A stretch of 64,000 nucleotides of DNA from CAWFSE01 sp963697565. GTDB taxonomy: Bacteria; Actinomycetota; Actinomycetes; CAVWCF01. Positions 19,483 through 28,840 of this stretch are shown here, in pieces. The notes under the pieces are model-generated. The model searched no databases, was not told where the DNA came from, and was given only the letters and a program-made list of their open reading frames with translations. The stretch is from NCBI GenBank assembly GCA_963697565.1, contig CAVOOM010000007.1, positions 62,001-126,000 on the forward strand. Reading direction: 5' to 3'. Position numbers and translations under genes: made by a program. How positions within the stretch are numbered: the stretch's first letter is position 1; the number at the start of each line of letters is the position of its first letter.

Positions 19483-20281
19483 CTAGGGTCGCGGTGAATC
19501 CCCTAACTCCGCCATCTGTTTGGGCAAGTTGGCCCAACCGGCATCTAGTGGGAGGACGCAGGTCGGGCGGCCCTGGCCGAGGGTGATGACCAGTTCGTAC
19601 GAGGCGGCGGCCCACGCCTGCTCGAGGTCCGCCAGCCGTGCGGTCCGGGTCGCAGGGCCGCCCAGGACCACCGTGCCGGTGTCGGTATCGCACGACACGA
19701 TCGACACCGCCTCGTTGCCCATCGTGAGCAGGACCTCCTCGCCTTGGGTCACTCGCTCGGCAAGGTCGTCGATGTCGCTGTGCTCCACCAGGGCGTCAGC
19801 CCCAAGCTCTCCCAGAGCGATGCTGCACGTGCGCCCGTCCAAGCCGGCTGCCCGATCGAGCGCTGGGACCCCTAACTGATCGAGGGCACGGGCGAGGTCG
19901 CGGGCCGCGAACCCCGTCCCCGTAAGCAATGCGGTGCAGACTGCAGCGAAGCCGGCCTCACCGATGCCCGCCTCATGCCACACCTCGGCAAACCAGTCAT
20001 CCCCGGTGCCCGTCTCGTCGGCTCCGCCCGGGTCTTCCTCGCCCAGAGTCTCTTCGTGGGACGGCAGTTCCTGATCGGCGACGCCGACGCCGTGAGGCTC
20101 TGTCTCATCGGTATGCGGGTGCCCCGGCGACGTTTCGAGGCCTTGGTCGGGGGAGTGGTCGGCATCCAGATCGTCGACGGGGACGTCCAATGCGGGCGGC
20201 TACTGAGAGCCCCGCCCCATCGAGGTCTGAGGGCAGGTCGTCCAGAGGATCGTCCAGCGTCTCGCCCAGGTCGTCACTCAT
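19483..20281 (-). CDS. Acidic hypothetical protein with possible C39-like C-terminal domain
   Basis: About 265 residues after repair; family not recognised. The first 90 residues are strongly acidic and low in complexity (MSDDLGETLDDPLDDLPSDLD), similar in style to the starts of the 18181-19434 and 31069-31995 products. The C-terminal half ends in TVVLGGPATRTARLADLEQAWAAASYELVIT, which resembles the closing strands of C39-like papain-fold domains, though no catalytic cysteine-histidine pair is convincing. The frame breaks near 20200 in GCCGCCCGCA (one extra C). Start ATG 20281 follows AGGAAGG. The 20-nt element lies 58 nt upstream. Confidence 0.55.
19496..19515 (-). promoter_or_regulatory. 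Shared 20-nt upstream element, copy 1
   Basis: On the minus strand this reads ATGGCGGAGTTAGGGGATTC. It ends 61 nt before the start codon of the 18181-19434 gene and overlaps the last codons of the preceding gene. It is one of five copies in the accessory region with an invariant TGGCGG and GGGAT core. Confidence 0.6.
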
Positions 20282-20288
20282 GTCGATG

Positions 20289-20882
20289 TCACCTTCCTGG
20301 CCGTGAACTCACCGAACGTACGCCTTGCGTACGGCCACCGGATCCCCCAACTCCGCCATCCGCCTCCTGCGCGCGACCTGCGCGGTAGACGCGGAGAGCC
20401 TGGGCGGTGGACTCCACTCCCAGGGCCCGCCTGGCCTTGAGGAGGCGACGCTCGGTGGTTCGCACGGACAGGAAGAGCCGGGCCGCAGTCTGAGGGACGT
20501 TGAGGCCCTCGGCTGCGCAATCGAGCACGTCGAGCAGGTCGCGGTCGAGCTCAGCGAGCGGGTCAAGCGGGACTTCAGCGGGGTTGCCGTCCGGGCCGAC
20601 GCCCAAGCGGGCCATATCGGCCCACAGGGCATCTGAAAGCCGCTCATCGGCGCAGGCCACGACGATGCCGCAGGTTCGGACGGCCGCAACCACGGCCCGC
20701 GTGACGTCGTCGGGGGTGCGGATCTCACCGGAGGCCAGCCAACGCGCCTCACGCAGGGACCAGGGCTGCTCGGGCAGGTCGAGGCCTGGCCGCACCACGA
20801 AACCCTGGAGGCGCAGTTCTGCCAGCCGGGCAATGGCCGCCTGCGGGTCGGCCGTGATCACCACCACCTCGGGTGCCGTCAT
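20289..20882 (-). CDS. LuxR-type DNA-binding regulator (small)
   Basis: A 197-residue protein with an alpha/beta N-terminal part (EVVVITADPQAAIARLAELR) and a LuxR/NarL-type helix-turn-helix at about residues 110-165 (LLDVLDCAAEGLNVPQTAARLFLSVRTTERRLLKARRALG). No receiver-domain phosphoacceptor pocket is evident. It is translationally coupled to the large LuxR-type gene upstream (ATGA overlap at 20879-20882), so the two proteins probably act together. The last 30 residues look out of frame; the alternative frame ends RRRMAELGDPVAVRKAYVR at 20309. It may control the surrounding genes that share the 20-nt element, which is inference. Confidence 0.68.
   Translation of the reverse strand: MTAPEVVVITADPQAAIARLAELRLQGFVVRPGLDLPEQPWSLREARWLASGEIRTPDDVTRAVVAAVRTCGIVVACADERLSDALWADMARLGVGPDGNPAEVPLDPLAELDRDLLDVLDCAAEGLNVPQTAARLFLSVRTTERRLLKARRALGVESTAQALRVYRAGRAQEADGGVGGSGGRTQGVRSVSSRPGR
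20317..20333 (-). promoter_or_regulatory. 17-bp inverted repeat upstream of the 19483-20281 gene
   Basis: CGTACGC-AAG-GCGTACG is a perfect 7-3-7 inverted repeat lying between the 20-nt element and the start codon of the acidic-protein gene, 35 nt before ATG 20281. It could be an operator for a dimeric regulator or a leader hairpin. Confidence 0.35.
20340..20359 (-). promoter_or_regulatory. Shared 20-nt upstream element, copy 2
   Basis: Minus-strand sequence ATGGCGGAGTTGGGGGATCC, ending 58 nt before ATG 20281. It overlaps the 3' end of the small LuxR-type gene. It is the closest match to copy 1. Confidence 0.6.
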
Positions 20883-23102
20883 CGCGCCTGCTCCAAGGCC
20901 ACGGCTGCCTCCCGGCGGGTGCGCACGCCGAGGCGGCGCAGGCCGGAGGCGAGTTGTGTGTCGACCGTCGAACGGGCCACGCCCAGGCGCAGCGCGATCT
21001 GCGTGCTGGTGAGTCCGTCAGCGGCGAGCTCGAGGGTCTCCCGCTCCCGCGGGGTCAACGCGCCACCAGCTGGCCCGGACCGCGCGGCCCGGCGCACCCC
21101 CACCGCACGCAAGGAGCGGCGGACGCGGCCGAGCAGGGGCAGGTAGCCGGCCTCGATGCACTCCTGTTCAAGTGCGACCAGCTCGGCCGTCGCTGCGACG
21201 GCGTTGCTGGCCAGCGAGACGTCGGCGGCCGCCCACCGGGCCCGCAAGTGGAAGCGGCGGTGGCTAACGGCCCCAGAGGTCGGCCGCCGCGGCGAAGTGG
21301 AGAGCCGCCTCCGACCCCGCCGCGCCCAGGCCGGCGAGCTCGGCGCGGCACGCCCGATGGGTTCGGGTGTTGGGTGCGCCAGGCGGCTCTTCGCCCAACG
21401 CAGGAGGAGCGGCGGCTGCCAGATCGCGGCCGGCCCAAGCGGCCAGCGCCATTCCTAGGGCTCCGGTCGCTGGATGGCCGGCCAGTGGCGCCGCTGAGGA
21501 CAAGGCCTGCCGAGGGCGCCCGGCCAGGAGCTGCGCCTCGCTCAACGCCCAGCTTGCCAGAACGTGATCGAGCCAGGATGCGGAGCACCGGCCCATGGCG
21601 GCGGCGGCCGCGAGCGCCTCGCGCGCCTGCCCACTGTCGGCCAGCGCGAGGGCGAGGTGGGATGCGGCCACGGAGCGGGCTGCCGAGGGGTCGGGCGAGG
21701 CTCCTGCCACGCGAGCTAGCGGATCGACAACGTCGGCGGGCCGTACCCCCGCATGCCATCGGGCCGCATGCACCGCCGCCTCAAGGAGCGGGAGGGCGGC
21801 CGTCCCTGGCGTGGCGGACTCGAGGGCCGCCTCGGCGCGGTGCAGTGCGGCCGGCGGCTGCCCATCGAGAAGGTCGAGCAAGACGTCGAGCCCGGTGGCG
21901 GTCGCGCTGGCCAAGGTGACGTGAGCACCGGCCTGTCCGCGCCGCACGGATTCCAACAGGCGGCGGGCCTCGGGGGAGCCGGTCGCGGTGGCGGCTGCGG
22001 CGCGGGCGAGCAGCGCATCCACGCCGTCATCCGCTGCCCCGTCCGGCGCTGACCGGTCCAATCCGGCTGGGTCTGGCCCCAGGCGGGCCACCGAGAGACG
22101 CTCGCTCAGCCCACCGGATGCCTGGTCGAGGGCCTCTGCGGCGGTGGCCAAGTCCCCGAGAGCCAGCAGCGCCCGCGCGCGGCTCACGTCTGGCCAGGCC
22201 GGATCCACCTTGGCGCTGGAGTACGCGCATGCGCGCAGCGGCTCGGTGGCGCCGGCCTCGATGGCCGCCTCGACCCATTCGGCGACCACACCCGTGGAGG
22301 CCGGGACTCCATGCGGGCTCGATCCCAACATGGCGCAGACGGACTGCGGATGCGCGTGCAGGGCTGATGCTCGGGCGAGTGCGGTGGCCTCATCGTCTCG
22401 GCCGAGTGAGCGCAGGTGGGCGACCCGGGTGACCGACGCGGCCTCGTCGCGCGGATCGGCGGGCACGCCCGCGACCAGTTCAGCGAGGAGCTTCAGGCGA
22501 ATGTCGGCATCGAGTTCGGCCGCGGCGAGGTCGGTGACCCCGCGGGGCCAAGGGTCGTTCGCGGGCGGCCCGACAGCTCCCGGACACAGGGCTTCAAACA
22601 CCTCACGAGGCAGCGGCCTGCCGTTGAGTCCGGTGAGGGCCATAGCCCGTCGGGTGGCGGCATCGAGCCCGCTGAGCCAGCGACGCAGGTCGCCGCGAAC
22701 GGCTGACGGCAGGTCGGTCGCCGCGGAGGCGAGATGGTTGTCCCACTGGGGGGCGCAGACCCGGACGACCTCGAAGCCCGGCCACTGCTCGGCGTCCTCC
22801 AACGAGGTCGTGACGAGGACACGTGCCATCACCGCAGGGTCCGCCACCGCCGCACGGGTCTGGGGGTCGGCCAGGTGGGCGTCCAGCAGGACGATTACGT
22901 GCTCTGGGCCCAGTCCGATCAGCCACTCGGCGGCGCGGTCGGCATCGGCTCCGTCGATTGCGCGCAGGGGGAATCCCGCCAGCCGCTGTGTGGCCGCCAG
23001 CCCCTGAAGCCAGACCACGTCGCGGCCGTCGACTCGGTCGCGGGCGTGCTGGTCGAGTAGGCACCAAGGGTGTCCGACAAGCGCCGTTGGGGGCCCAGTC
23101 AT
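20879..23102 (-). CDS. Large LuxR-type transcriptional regulator without an obvious P-loop
   Basis: About 740 residues after repair. The C-terminal LuxR helix-turn-helix is clear: LTPRERETLELAADGLTSTQ followed by IALRLGVARSTVDTQLASGLRRLGV. Upstream is a long alanine-rich helical-repeat region like those in MalT/LAL regulators. The N-terminal third resembles a degenerate STAND ATPase (VIVLLDAHLADP, RVLVTTSLEDAEQ) but I see no Walker A motif. The frame breaks near 21272 (ADLW|AVSHRRFHLRARW), consistent with one extra G in a G4 run. ATG 23102 is the likely start. Mycobacterial iniBAC clusters have a comparable large LuxR-type regulator (IniR), so a role over this locus is plausible. Confidence 0.7.
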
Positions 23103-23166
23103 GAACTGTCGCGCCTGGAGTAGCTTCGCTGCCGCGGCGAGTACCACACGCACCCTGCTACCACGC

Positions 23167-23850
23167 CTAGTAGCCCTCGAACTCAAGTTCAAGGTAGCCG
23201 CGGGCGCTACCACCGGGACCGGTGACGGTGAAGTACACGTAGTTGAGGAAGTAGCCGAAGGCATTGGGTTCGACGTAGATGTCGGTGCCGATGACTTCCG
23301 CGTAGATCTCGTTGTGGCCCGATTCGTCAACCGTGAGCGCGGTCCACTGACCGGTTATCAGCGAGCCGACGTCGAGGTACCAAGCGCAGGCGTTGCTGGT
23401 CGGACAACCGGCCTGCTCCTGCTCGGCCACCGTGAACGTGTAGTAATCGGAGCTGACCACGGGCGCCGCGATGACCGGGGCTTGCTGGGCCGGGGCTTGC
23501 TGGGGCGTGGCCGCGCCGGGATTGGGCGGGGCTGTCACGGTCTTCGTGGCTCCGGGGGTCTGGATCACCACGGTGGTGGTGCCCGGGGCTGGCGCGGATC
23601 CGGGGTCGGCCGCGGGTGGCGCGGGGGTTCCTGCAGCGGTGGCTGTCGGACTCACTGATTCAGCGGGTGTCCCACTCAAGGGGGTCGCGCTCGGTGCCAG
23701 GGGCTGAGTCGCGGCGTCGGCAGAGGGCAGGTCTGCTCCCGACCTCGTCGCGGCCACCGCCGCATAGCCAGGGACGCCAACGAGTGCCACCGCGACGATG
23801 AAGCCCGCCGCGGCCATCACCGGGCTCTTGCTGGTCACCGTGTCGAGCAT
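23167..23850 (-). CDS. Exported protein with Pro/Ala-rich stalk, paralogue 1
   Basis: A 227-residue protein. Residues 1-35 hold a hydrophobic segment (VMAAAGFIVAVALVGVPGYAAVAA) acting as signal peptide or anchor. Next is a Ser/Thr/Pro/Ala-rich stalk with VIQTPGATKTVTA, then a beta-rich domain of about 95 residues with two cysteines (AGCPTSNACAWYLDV) ending YFTVTGPGGSARGYLELEF. It is clearly paralogous to the 24103-24839 product, sharing the signal segment, the TPGATKTVTA motif and the TVxGPGGS strand. AGGAGG precedes the ATG. The shared 20-nt element lies 58 nt upstream. Function unknown; probably a surface or periplasmic binding domain. Confidence 0.7.
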   Translation of the reverse strand: MLDTVTSKSPVMAAAGFIVAVALVGVPGYAAVAATRSGADLPSADAATQPLAPSATPLSGTPAESVSPTATAAGTPAPPAADPGSAPAPGTTTVVIQTPGATKTVTAPPNPGAATPQQAPAQQAPVIAAPVVSSDYYTFTVAEQEQAGCPTSNACAWYLDVGSLITGQWTALTVDESGHNEIYAEVIGTDIYVEPNAFGYFLNYVYFTVTGPGGSARGYLELEFEGY

Positions 23851-23908
23851 GGTCGCCTCCTGGAGTCGTGAGCGGTCAGCTCAAGGCTGGACGTCCACGC
23901 ACTGGGGC

Positions 23909-23928
23909 GAATCCCGTGAGACCGCCAT
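23909..23928 (-). promoter_or_regulatory. Shared 20-nt upstream element, copy 3
   Basis: Minus-strand sequence ATGGCGGTCTCACGGGATTC, wholly intergenic, ending 58 nt before ATG 23850. It keeps TGGCGG and GGGATTC but differs in the centre. Confidence 0.55.
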
Positions 23929-24102
23929 CCAGGGCCGCAGGCTAGCGCTGAAACGTCGTGTGGACGGGCCTTTCGCCCCACCAGGCATCGCGCTACGAGC
24001 GGACGTGACCCTGGATCGGAGACTGCTCGCGGTAGAGGAACGACGAGCGGATCGTTCCCGATGACGAGCCCTCCGGTGCCCTGCGGTCACTCGGCGCGGC
24101 GT

Positions 24103-24839
24103 CTAGCCGGCGTAGGGAGCGTAGGTCGGGTTGGCCGGGACATACAGATACAGCGCGCCCGAGTCACTGCCGCCGGGGCCGTACACGGTGTAGTAGACCC
24201 ACTCCTCGAACGGGCCGTTGTGGTGCGGCTTGATCGAGAACCTGGTGCCACTTAGCGAGACGTTGATGTGGCCGTACTCCAGCCCATCGAAGGACACCGA
24301 GGTGTAGGACCCCCCCAGGCTGCCGGAGATGTCAACCCAGAGGTCGCAGTAAGGGCATCCCCACGTGTTCACCTGGGCCGTGGTCCACGAGTAGCGGGGT
24401 GAGCCGGCGGTTGGGGGCGGCGGGGGTGCGGGAGCCGGTGCCGGGGCGGGCGCCGGGGCGCGGGCGCCGGCGCGGGCGCGGGCGCGGCAGCGGGCGCCGG
24501 GGCGGCCGACGGCTTGGGTGCGGCGGTCACCGTCTTCGTGGCACCGGGGGTCTGGATCACCGCTGTGGTTGTGCCGGGGGCGGCCGGCGCGGGGTCGGCG
24601 GGGGGCGGCGCGGCGGCTTCAGGATCCGCAGGCGCCGGACTCGCCGACTCAGCGGGAGCTCCACTTGAGGGCGTCGCACTCGGGGGGAGGGGCGTCGTGG
24701 CGGCGTCGGCGGCCGGCAGGTCCGATCCCGACTTCGTCGCGGCCACAGCCGCGTAGCCGGGGACGCCGACGAGGACGATCGCGGCGAGGAAGCCAGCCCC
24801 GGCCATCACCGGACCACGGCTGGTCACAGATTCGAGCAT
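24103..24839 (-). CDS. Exported protein with Pro/Ala-rich stalk, paralogue 2
   Basis: About 245 residues after repair. The N-terminus (MLESVTSRGPVMAGAGFLAA) is nearly the same as that of the neighbouring paralogue, with a single hydrophobic export segment, followed by a longer Pro/Ala stalk and the VIQTPGATKTVTA motif. The C-terminal domain (WGCPYCDLWVDISGSLGGSY ... WVYYTVYGPGGSDSGALYLYV) has a close cysteine pair. The frame breaks near 24465 inside a C-rich run, consistent with one missing C. A CAGGAGG ribosome site precedes ATG 24839. Gene duplication is the simplest origin; the C-terminal domains have diverged much more than the export segments. Confidence 0.68.
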
Positions 24840-24898
24840 GTTTCCTCCTGGGAGGTGATCCGCGGGACACCTCAAAGTGCTGCCGGCCGCCGGGCGTC

Positions 24899-24918
24899 AC
24901 ATCCCCCATCTCCGCCAG
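24899..24918 (-). promoter_or_regulatory. Shared 20-nt upstream element, copy 4
   Basis: Minus-strand sequence CTGGCGGAGATGGGGGATGT, wholly intergenic, ending 59 nt before ATG 24839. It sits between the end of the Hsp70-like gene and the exported-protein gene. Confidence 0.6.
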
Positions 24919-24986
24919 GTGGGATGAGGGTACCCGGCGGGTTGCCCCCCTGCCAGCAGTCGCGCTGCGGGTTGCACAGGCTAGGG

Positions 24987-26921
24987 CTAGGCCTTGGTGA
25001 GGAACTCGCCCGGAAGGATCGAGTAGCCGGCCATTGCGTCGGTCGCCGCCACGGGGTCGGTGAGGGTCGTGGTGATCCGGAACTCCGTGTTGGTTCCGAC
25101 GACGTACCCGATCCATCCGCACGGTTGACCCTCTGTGCAGACCAGGGCCATCCGCGAGGCGCCCGAACCATCGGCGGACTGCTCGATGGCGGTGCCCCCG
25201 GTCTTCGCATCGTCCACCTGGCGGGCGATCGCGGAGATCTCACTATCGTCAACGGCGAGGAGGGTGAAGCCCGTCGTGCCGGTAGGCGCCGAAGCCGCGC
25301 AGAGTGCCCCAGCCGTTGGCTTGACGCTGAAGATCGTGAGGTCATCGGCGGTCAGCGTGTCGCATGCTTCGTCGGTGGCCGCTCCACCCATCGTGGTGAC
25401 CAGGGAACTGCTCGAAGCCGCGCCATCACCCGAATCGCCTGAGTCGCCGGATTCTCCTCCCGCTGAGAAGGCGAAGACGATGAGACCCACGACAGCCACG
25501 ACGGCACCGGCGATCGCGCCCTTGGTGAAGGCGGACCATTGCCGAGCGGGGGCGGTTCGCGGAGGGTTGTCGAGGGTGGCACCCGAGGGGTCGGCGTCCT
25601 GCTCGGCGTCGATGTCGAGAACCGCAGGGGCGTCGACTGCGGATGCGGGATCCTCAGCGGGGGCGTCGGCGGCGGCCTGGTTGAGGTCGCCCGGCGGGTC
25701 GACTGCGGGTGTGACTGTGGGTGGGACCGCATCCTGGGCTGTCACCATCACGGCCGTGGCCGCCGCAGCGAGGCCGGGTTCGACCGCCAGCCGCTCGGCG
25801 GGGGTCCACGACCGCCGCAGCATCTCCGCGGCCCCCAGGCTGACCGCCAATTGGGGGTCGCCGAACTCCTGGGGGCTGGTGCCCAGCCTCTCGGCGACGG
25901 CGCCGGCGAGCGCCGGGATCCGAGAGGTCCCACCGATCAGGAAGACGGTGTCGAGGCTCCGTCCCGCTGCGGAGCGAGCCGCTGTCTCTTTGAGCAGCCC
26001 GGCGGCGCGGTCGAGATCCCCGGCGATCAGCCGGCGGAACTCGTCGCGCGTCACCTGGATGTCGGCTGCGTCTGGGAGCTCCGGAGGGAAGGGAGGCACG
26101 CGCACGACCACCGTCGCGTTCTCGCTCAAGGACTCTTTTGCGACCCGGATGCTGTCGAGCAGGACCAGCAGCGCGTCCGCGTCGGTCTGCGAGGGAAGGG
26201 AGAGCCGCTGGGCAAGTTCAGGCAGTTGCTGCATCACATGCCCGAGCAGCGCGTGGTCGAAGTCGACCCCGCCGAGCGGGTCGATTCCCTCGGCCCGGCC
26301 CAGGATGCGGTAGTCGCCCTGCGACCCGCTCGACCACGGCGGCATCGATGGTGCCGCCGCCGCAGTCCAGGACCCCCACGAGGGCGCCGTCGGCAAGACG
26401 GGCCTCGCCGTCCAGGTACGAGGCAGCCGCGACCGGCTCAGGCGATCAGCCGCACCTCCGGCGCGTCGCCCTCCGCGGCGACTGATTGAAGGGCGCGGTC
26501 GAAGGCGCGGGTGAGCACATCGAGGCGCCCCTGGCTGCCAGGCGGCCGGATGGGTGAGCGCCACCAGATCCGGGGCCGCACCCCCCGCTTGCCGCACCCC
26601 CTCTGAGTAGACAGCCTCGTAGATGGCCGCGACCAGGGACTCGTCGGTGACGGGGGTTCCACCCAGCACGGTGGACCCCTTGCCCACCTGCCGCTTGGGG
26701 GTGTCGACGTACCGGTCGGAGGCAGACGCCTTCTGAGCGACAGCGGCCGATCCGATGGCGAAGCGCCCATCGGGGGCCAGCAGCACCGCCGAAGGCAGCC
26801 GCGGCTCCAGCCGAAACAGCAGTTCCTTGGGGCGGGTGCCGGCGGTGCACACAGCTGCCGTGGTGTTGGACGTGCCGAAGTCGATCGCCAACACCCAGCG
26901 GCCGTCTGGTCCCTCGCTCAT
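24987..26921 (-). CDS. Membrane-anchored Hsp70-like ATPase with extracytoplasmic domain
   Basis: About 644 residues. The N-terminal actin-like ATPase has phosphate-1 (LAIDFGTSNTTAAV), phosphate-2 (LDCGGGTIDAAVV, seen after frame repair) and adenosine (FLIGGTSRIPALAGAVAERLG) motifs of the Hsp70 family. The usual substrate-binding domain is missing. Instead there is an acidic Pro/Ala linker, one transmembrane helix (GAIAGAVVAVVGLIVFAFSAGG) and an outer domain of about 150 residues with four cysteines. Frame breaks near 26540, 26440 and 26328 each fit one extra base and sum to the original frame. Its ATG overlaps the dynamin stop (TGATG), so the two are coupled. Confidence 0.78.
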   Translation of the reverse strand: MSEGPDGRWVLAIDFGTSNTTAAVCTAGTRPKELLFRLEPRLPSAVLLAPDGRFAIGSAAVAQKASASDRYVDTPKRQVGKGSTVLGGTPVTDESLVAAIYEAVYSEGVRQAGGAAPDLVALTHPAAWQPGAPRCAHPRLRPRPSISRRGGRRAGGAADRLSRSRLPRTWTARPVLPTAPSWGSWTAAAAPSMPPWSSGSQGDYRILGRAEGIDPLGGVDFDHALLGHVMQQLPELAQRLSLPSQTDADALLVLLDSIRVAKESLSENATVVVRVPPFPPELPDAADIQVTRDEFRRLIAGDLDRAAGLLKETAARSAAGRSLDTVFLIGGTSRIPALAGAVAERLGTSPQEFGDPQLAVSLGAAEMLRRSWTPAERLAVEPGLAAAATAVMVTAQDAVPPTVTPAVDPPGDLNQAAADAPAEDPASAVDAPAVLDIDAEQDADPSGATLDNPPRTAPARQWSAFTKGAIAGAVVAVVGLIVFAFSAGGESGDSGDSGDGAASSSSLVTTMGGAATDEACDTLTADDLTIFSVKPTAGALCAASAPTGTTGFTLLAVDDSEISAIARQVDDAKTGGTAIEQSADGSGASRMALVCTEGQPCGWIGYVVGTNTEFRITTTLTDPVAATDAMAGYSILPGEFLTKA

Positions 26922-28840
26922 CAATGCCCCCCAGCCATTGGGCCGTCATTGTGGCCCACGAAGGACGCCGATGCGCGTGCGTTTGCCCGGAATCTCCGCG
27001 CACGACTGGACCAGCCGATCGCACCGGGACTGAAGCTTCCGTCGCCCCCGCGATGAGCGCCGGACGCTGGCGCTGGTCCCCCCTCCGCCACGGTGGCCAG
27101 CTGCCGGCGCAGGACGTCGAGCGCGGCCACTCGGGCGCTGAAGGCCACCTCGATGGTGGACTCGACCAACTCGGACAGTTCCACCTGCCGCCGGTCAGAC
27201 GTCCGGGCGAAGTCCGCGAGGATCTCGCCCACGGCCCGGTCCACCCACCCCGCGACTGCCTGCCGTTGCGACTGGTGGCTTTGGGCGCTGATCCGCTTCC
27301 ACGCCAGGCCGACTCCGACCGCAGCGGTGAGCGCGGCTCCGATCCAGGGTACGAGGGTGAGCGCGCCGGTGAGGGGAAGCGCGCCCAGCGTGAGGCGCAC
27401 GATGCTTGACCCAAGGGTCGCGCCGCCGACCAGCGCCATGGCGTTGCCGGCGCTGCTCGTCCCCATCGAGGTCAACGGCGTCCCCAGGTCGGTGTCCAGC
27501 CCCGGCGAAGTCAGCGCGTGGGCAGCGTCACCAGTGACCGGTTCGGGCCCGGGTAGCAGCTCCTCAAGTTCCCGGCACATCTCGGTGAGTGCGTCTGGGA
27601 ATGCCGCAAGAGCCGTGGCCGCCGCCGTGGCGAGATCTGCTCGCATGCGGTCAGGCAGTTCGGGCAACTCCTCTCCTGGCCCCTCAAGGGCGGCCGTCCG
27701 GTAGCGCGCGCGGATCGCCCGCGCCTGCTCGTCGAAGTCATGGCGGACCAACCTGGTGCGGCTCAAGGTGCGTGACCCGGCCTTGCGAACCGCCGCGCGT
27801 GTCGCCTCCCCCAGTGCGTCCTGCTGGCGCTTGACCTCAGCCTGGAGGGCCGCCAGCTCCTCTGGGGGCGCCTTGAGCGCGGTCAATCGCAACGCCGCAT
27901 GACCCCTGAGCTCCTGGGCGATCTGGGTGAGGACCGCACAGAAGCTCGTCAGCCTGAGCACATGGGGGCCGTCGGCTGCCCAGCCGTCAATGGCCTGCCG
28001 AAGGGCGGAGATCCCCGACGAGGTCTCCAGCGCCACACGCAGCGAGGCGGGTGTGCCCGGATCCAGGGCACGCTCAAGGAGGATGCTCGACACAGGGAGG
28101 AGCGGAGGCGGCTCCCCGGCGGGGGCCATCGCCGCGAGGGCCTGGCGATCCGCCTCCATCACCGCACGCCACGAGGGAAACGCGTCCTTCTTGGCGAGGG
28201 CCACGATCACGGCCTCGACACGGCTCTGGGCGACGGCGAGGAACTCGCATTCGGGCCGAGCCATCGGGGCGGCGGCGTCGGCGACGCAGACCACGACGTC
28301 GGCGTCGGCCAGGGCCGCCGCCGCGAGGCGGCCGTGGCTGGGAACCAGGCCACCGATCCCCGGTGTGTCCACGATGCGCAGGCCGCGCAGCCATGGCACG
28401 GTCAATTCCACCTCGACCCACGCAGCAGAAAGCGCCTCCTCGGCCACGTCGACGATCCCGTCGGAGCCGATACGGACCACGCCGTGCACCTGGTCGGCGC
28501 GCAGCGGGATGCGGCGCTCCCGGCCGTCCTCCGGGACGACCGCCCAGGCCCGCCGCTCGGGACCGAAGCTGACGATCAGGGGGATGCCGGTGTCGACACC
28601 AGGGGAGGCGGGCGACAGGTCGGGCACGCCGACAAGCGCGTTGACCAGACTCGACTTGCCCCGGCCCGACTCGCCGACCACGGCGACGACGACGTCCTGG
28701 CGCTGGTTCGCCCGCTGAAGCGCGATGACCAGGTCCTCGATGCGCCTCACGAGGTCGTCGCGCCCAAGGCCGCGTGCCAGCGCCTCCGCCTCCCGTCCGA
28801 GTGGTCCGGCGACATCCGCGGTGGTGCCGTCCGGCGTCAC
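26921..28840 (-). CDS. Dynamin-like GTPase, IniA-like
   Basis: A 639-residue bacterial dynamin-like protein. G1 is GESGRGKS (residues 56-63), G3 is DTPG (158-161), and the G4 position reads AKKD (about 216-219). A long helical stalk follows, with a hydrophobic hairpin (GGATLGSSIVRLTLGALPL and TLVPWIGAALTAAVGVGLAW) that should insert into the membrane. Length matches mycobacterial IniA (640 residues). GTG 28840 overlaps the stop of the upstream GTPase gene (GTGA), and its own stop overlaps the Hsp70-like start. Such proteins remodel or fuse membranes; in Streptomyces a dynamin pair (DynA/DynB) works in sporulation septation, so that role is an alternative. Confidence 0.82.
   Translation of the reverse strand: MTPDGTTADVAGPLGREAEALARGLGRDDLVRRIEDLVIALQRANQRQDVVVAVVGESGRGKSSLVNALVGVPDLSPASPGVDTGIPLIVSFGPERRAWAVVPEDGRERRIPLRADQVHGVVRIGSDGIVDVAEEALSAAWVEVELTVPWLRGLRIVDTPGIGGLVPSHGRLAAAALADADVVVCVADAAAPMARPECEFLAVAQSRVEAVIVALAKKDAFPSWRAVMEADRQALAAMAPAGEPPPLLPVSSILLERALDPGTPASLRVALETSSGISALRQAIDGWAADGPHVLRLTSFCAVLTQIAQELRGHAALRLTALKAPPEELAALQAEVKRQQDALGEATRAAVRKAGSRTLSRTRLVRHDFDEQARAIRARYRTAALEGPGEELPELPDRMRADLATAAATALAAFPDALTEMCRELEELLPGPEPVTGDAAHALTSPGLDTDLGTPLTSMGTSSAGNAMALVGGATLGSSIVRLTLGALPLTGALTLVPWIGAALTAAVGVGLAWKRISAQSHQSQRQAVAGWVDRAVGEILADFARTSDRRQVELSELVESTIEVAFSARVAALDVLRRQLATVAEGGPAPASGAHRGGDGSFSPGAIGWSSRARRFRANARASASFVGHNDGPMAGGH

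Noticed and set aside
19496..20359. Shared element as a conserved peptide (MAELGD) at the ends of two proteins
   Set aside because: Three of the five copies are fully intergenic, and the constant feature is distance to the downstream start codon, which favours a DNA or leader-RNA element.
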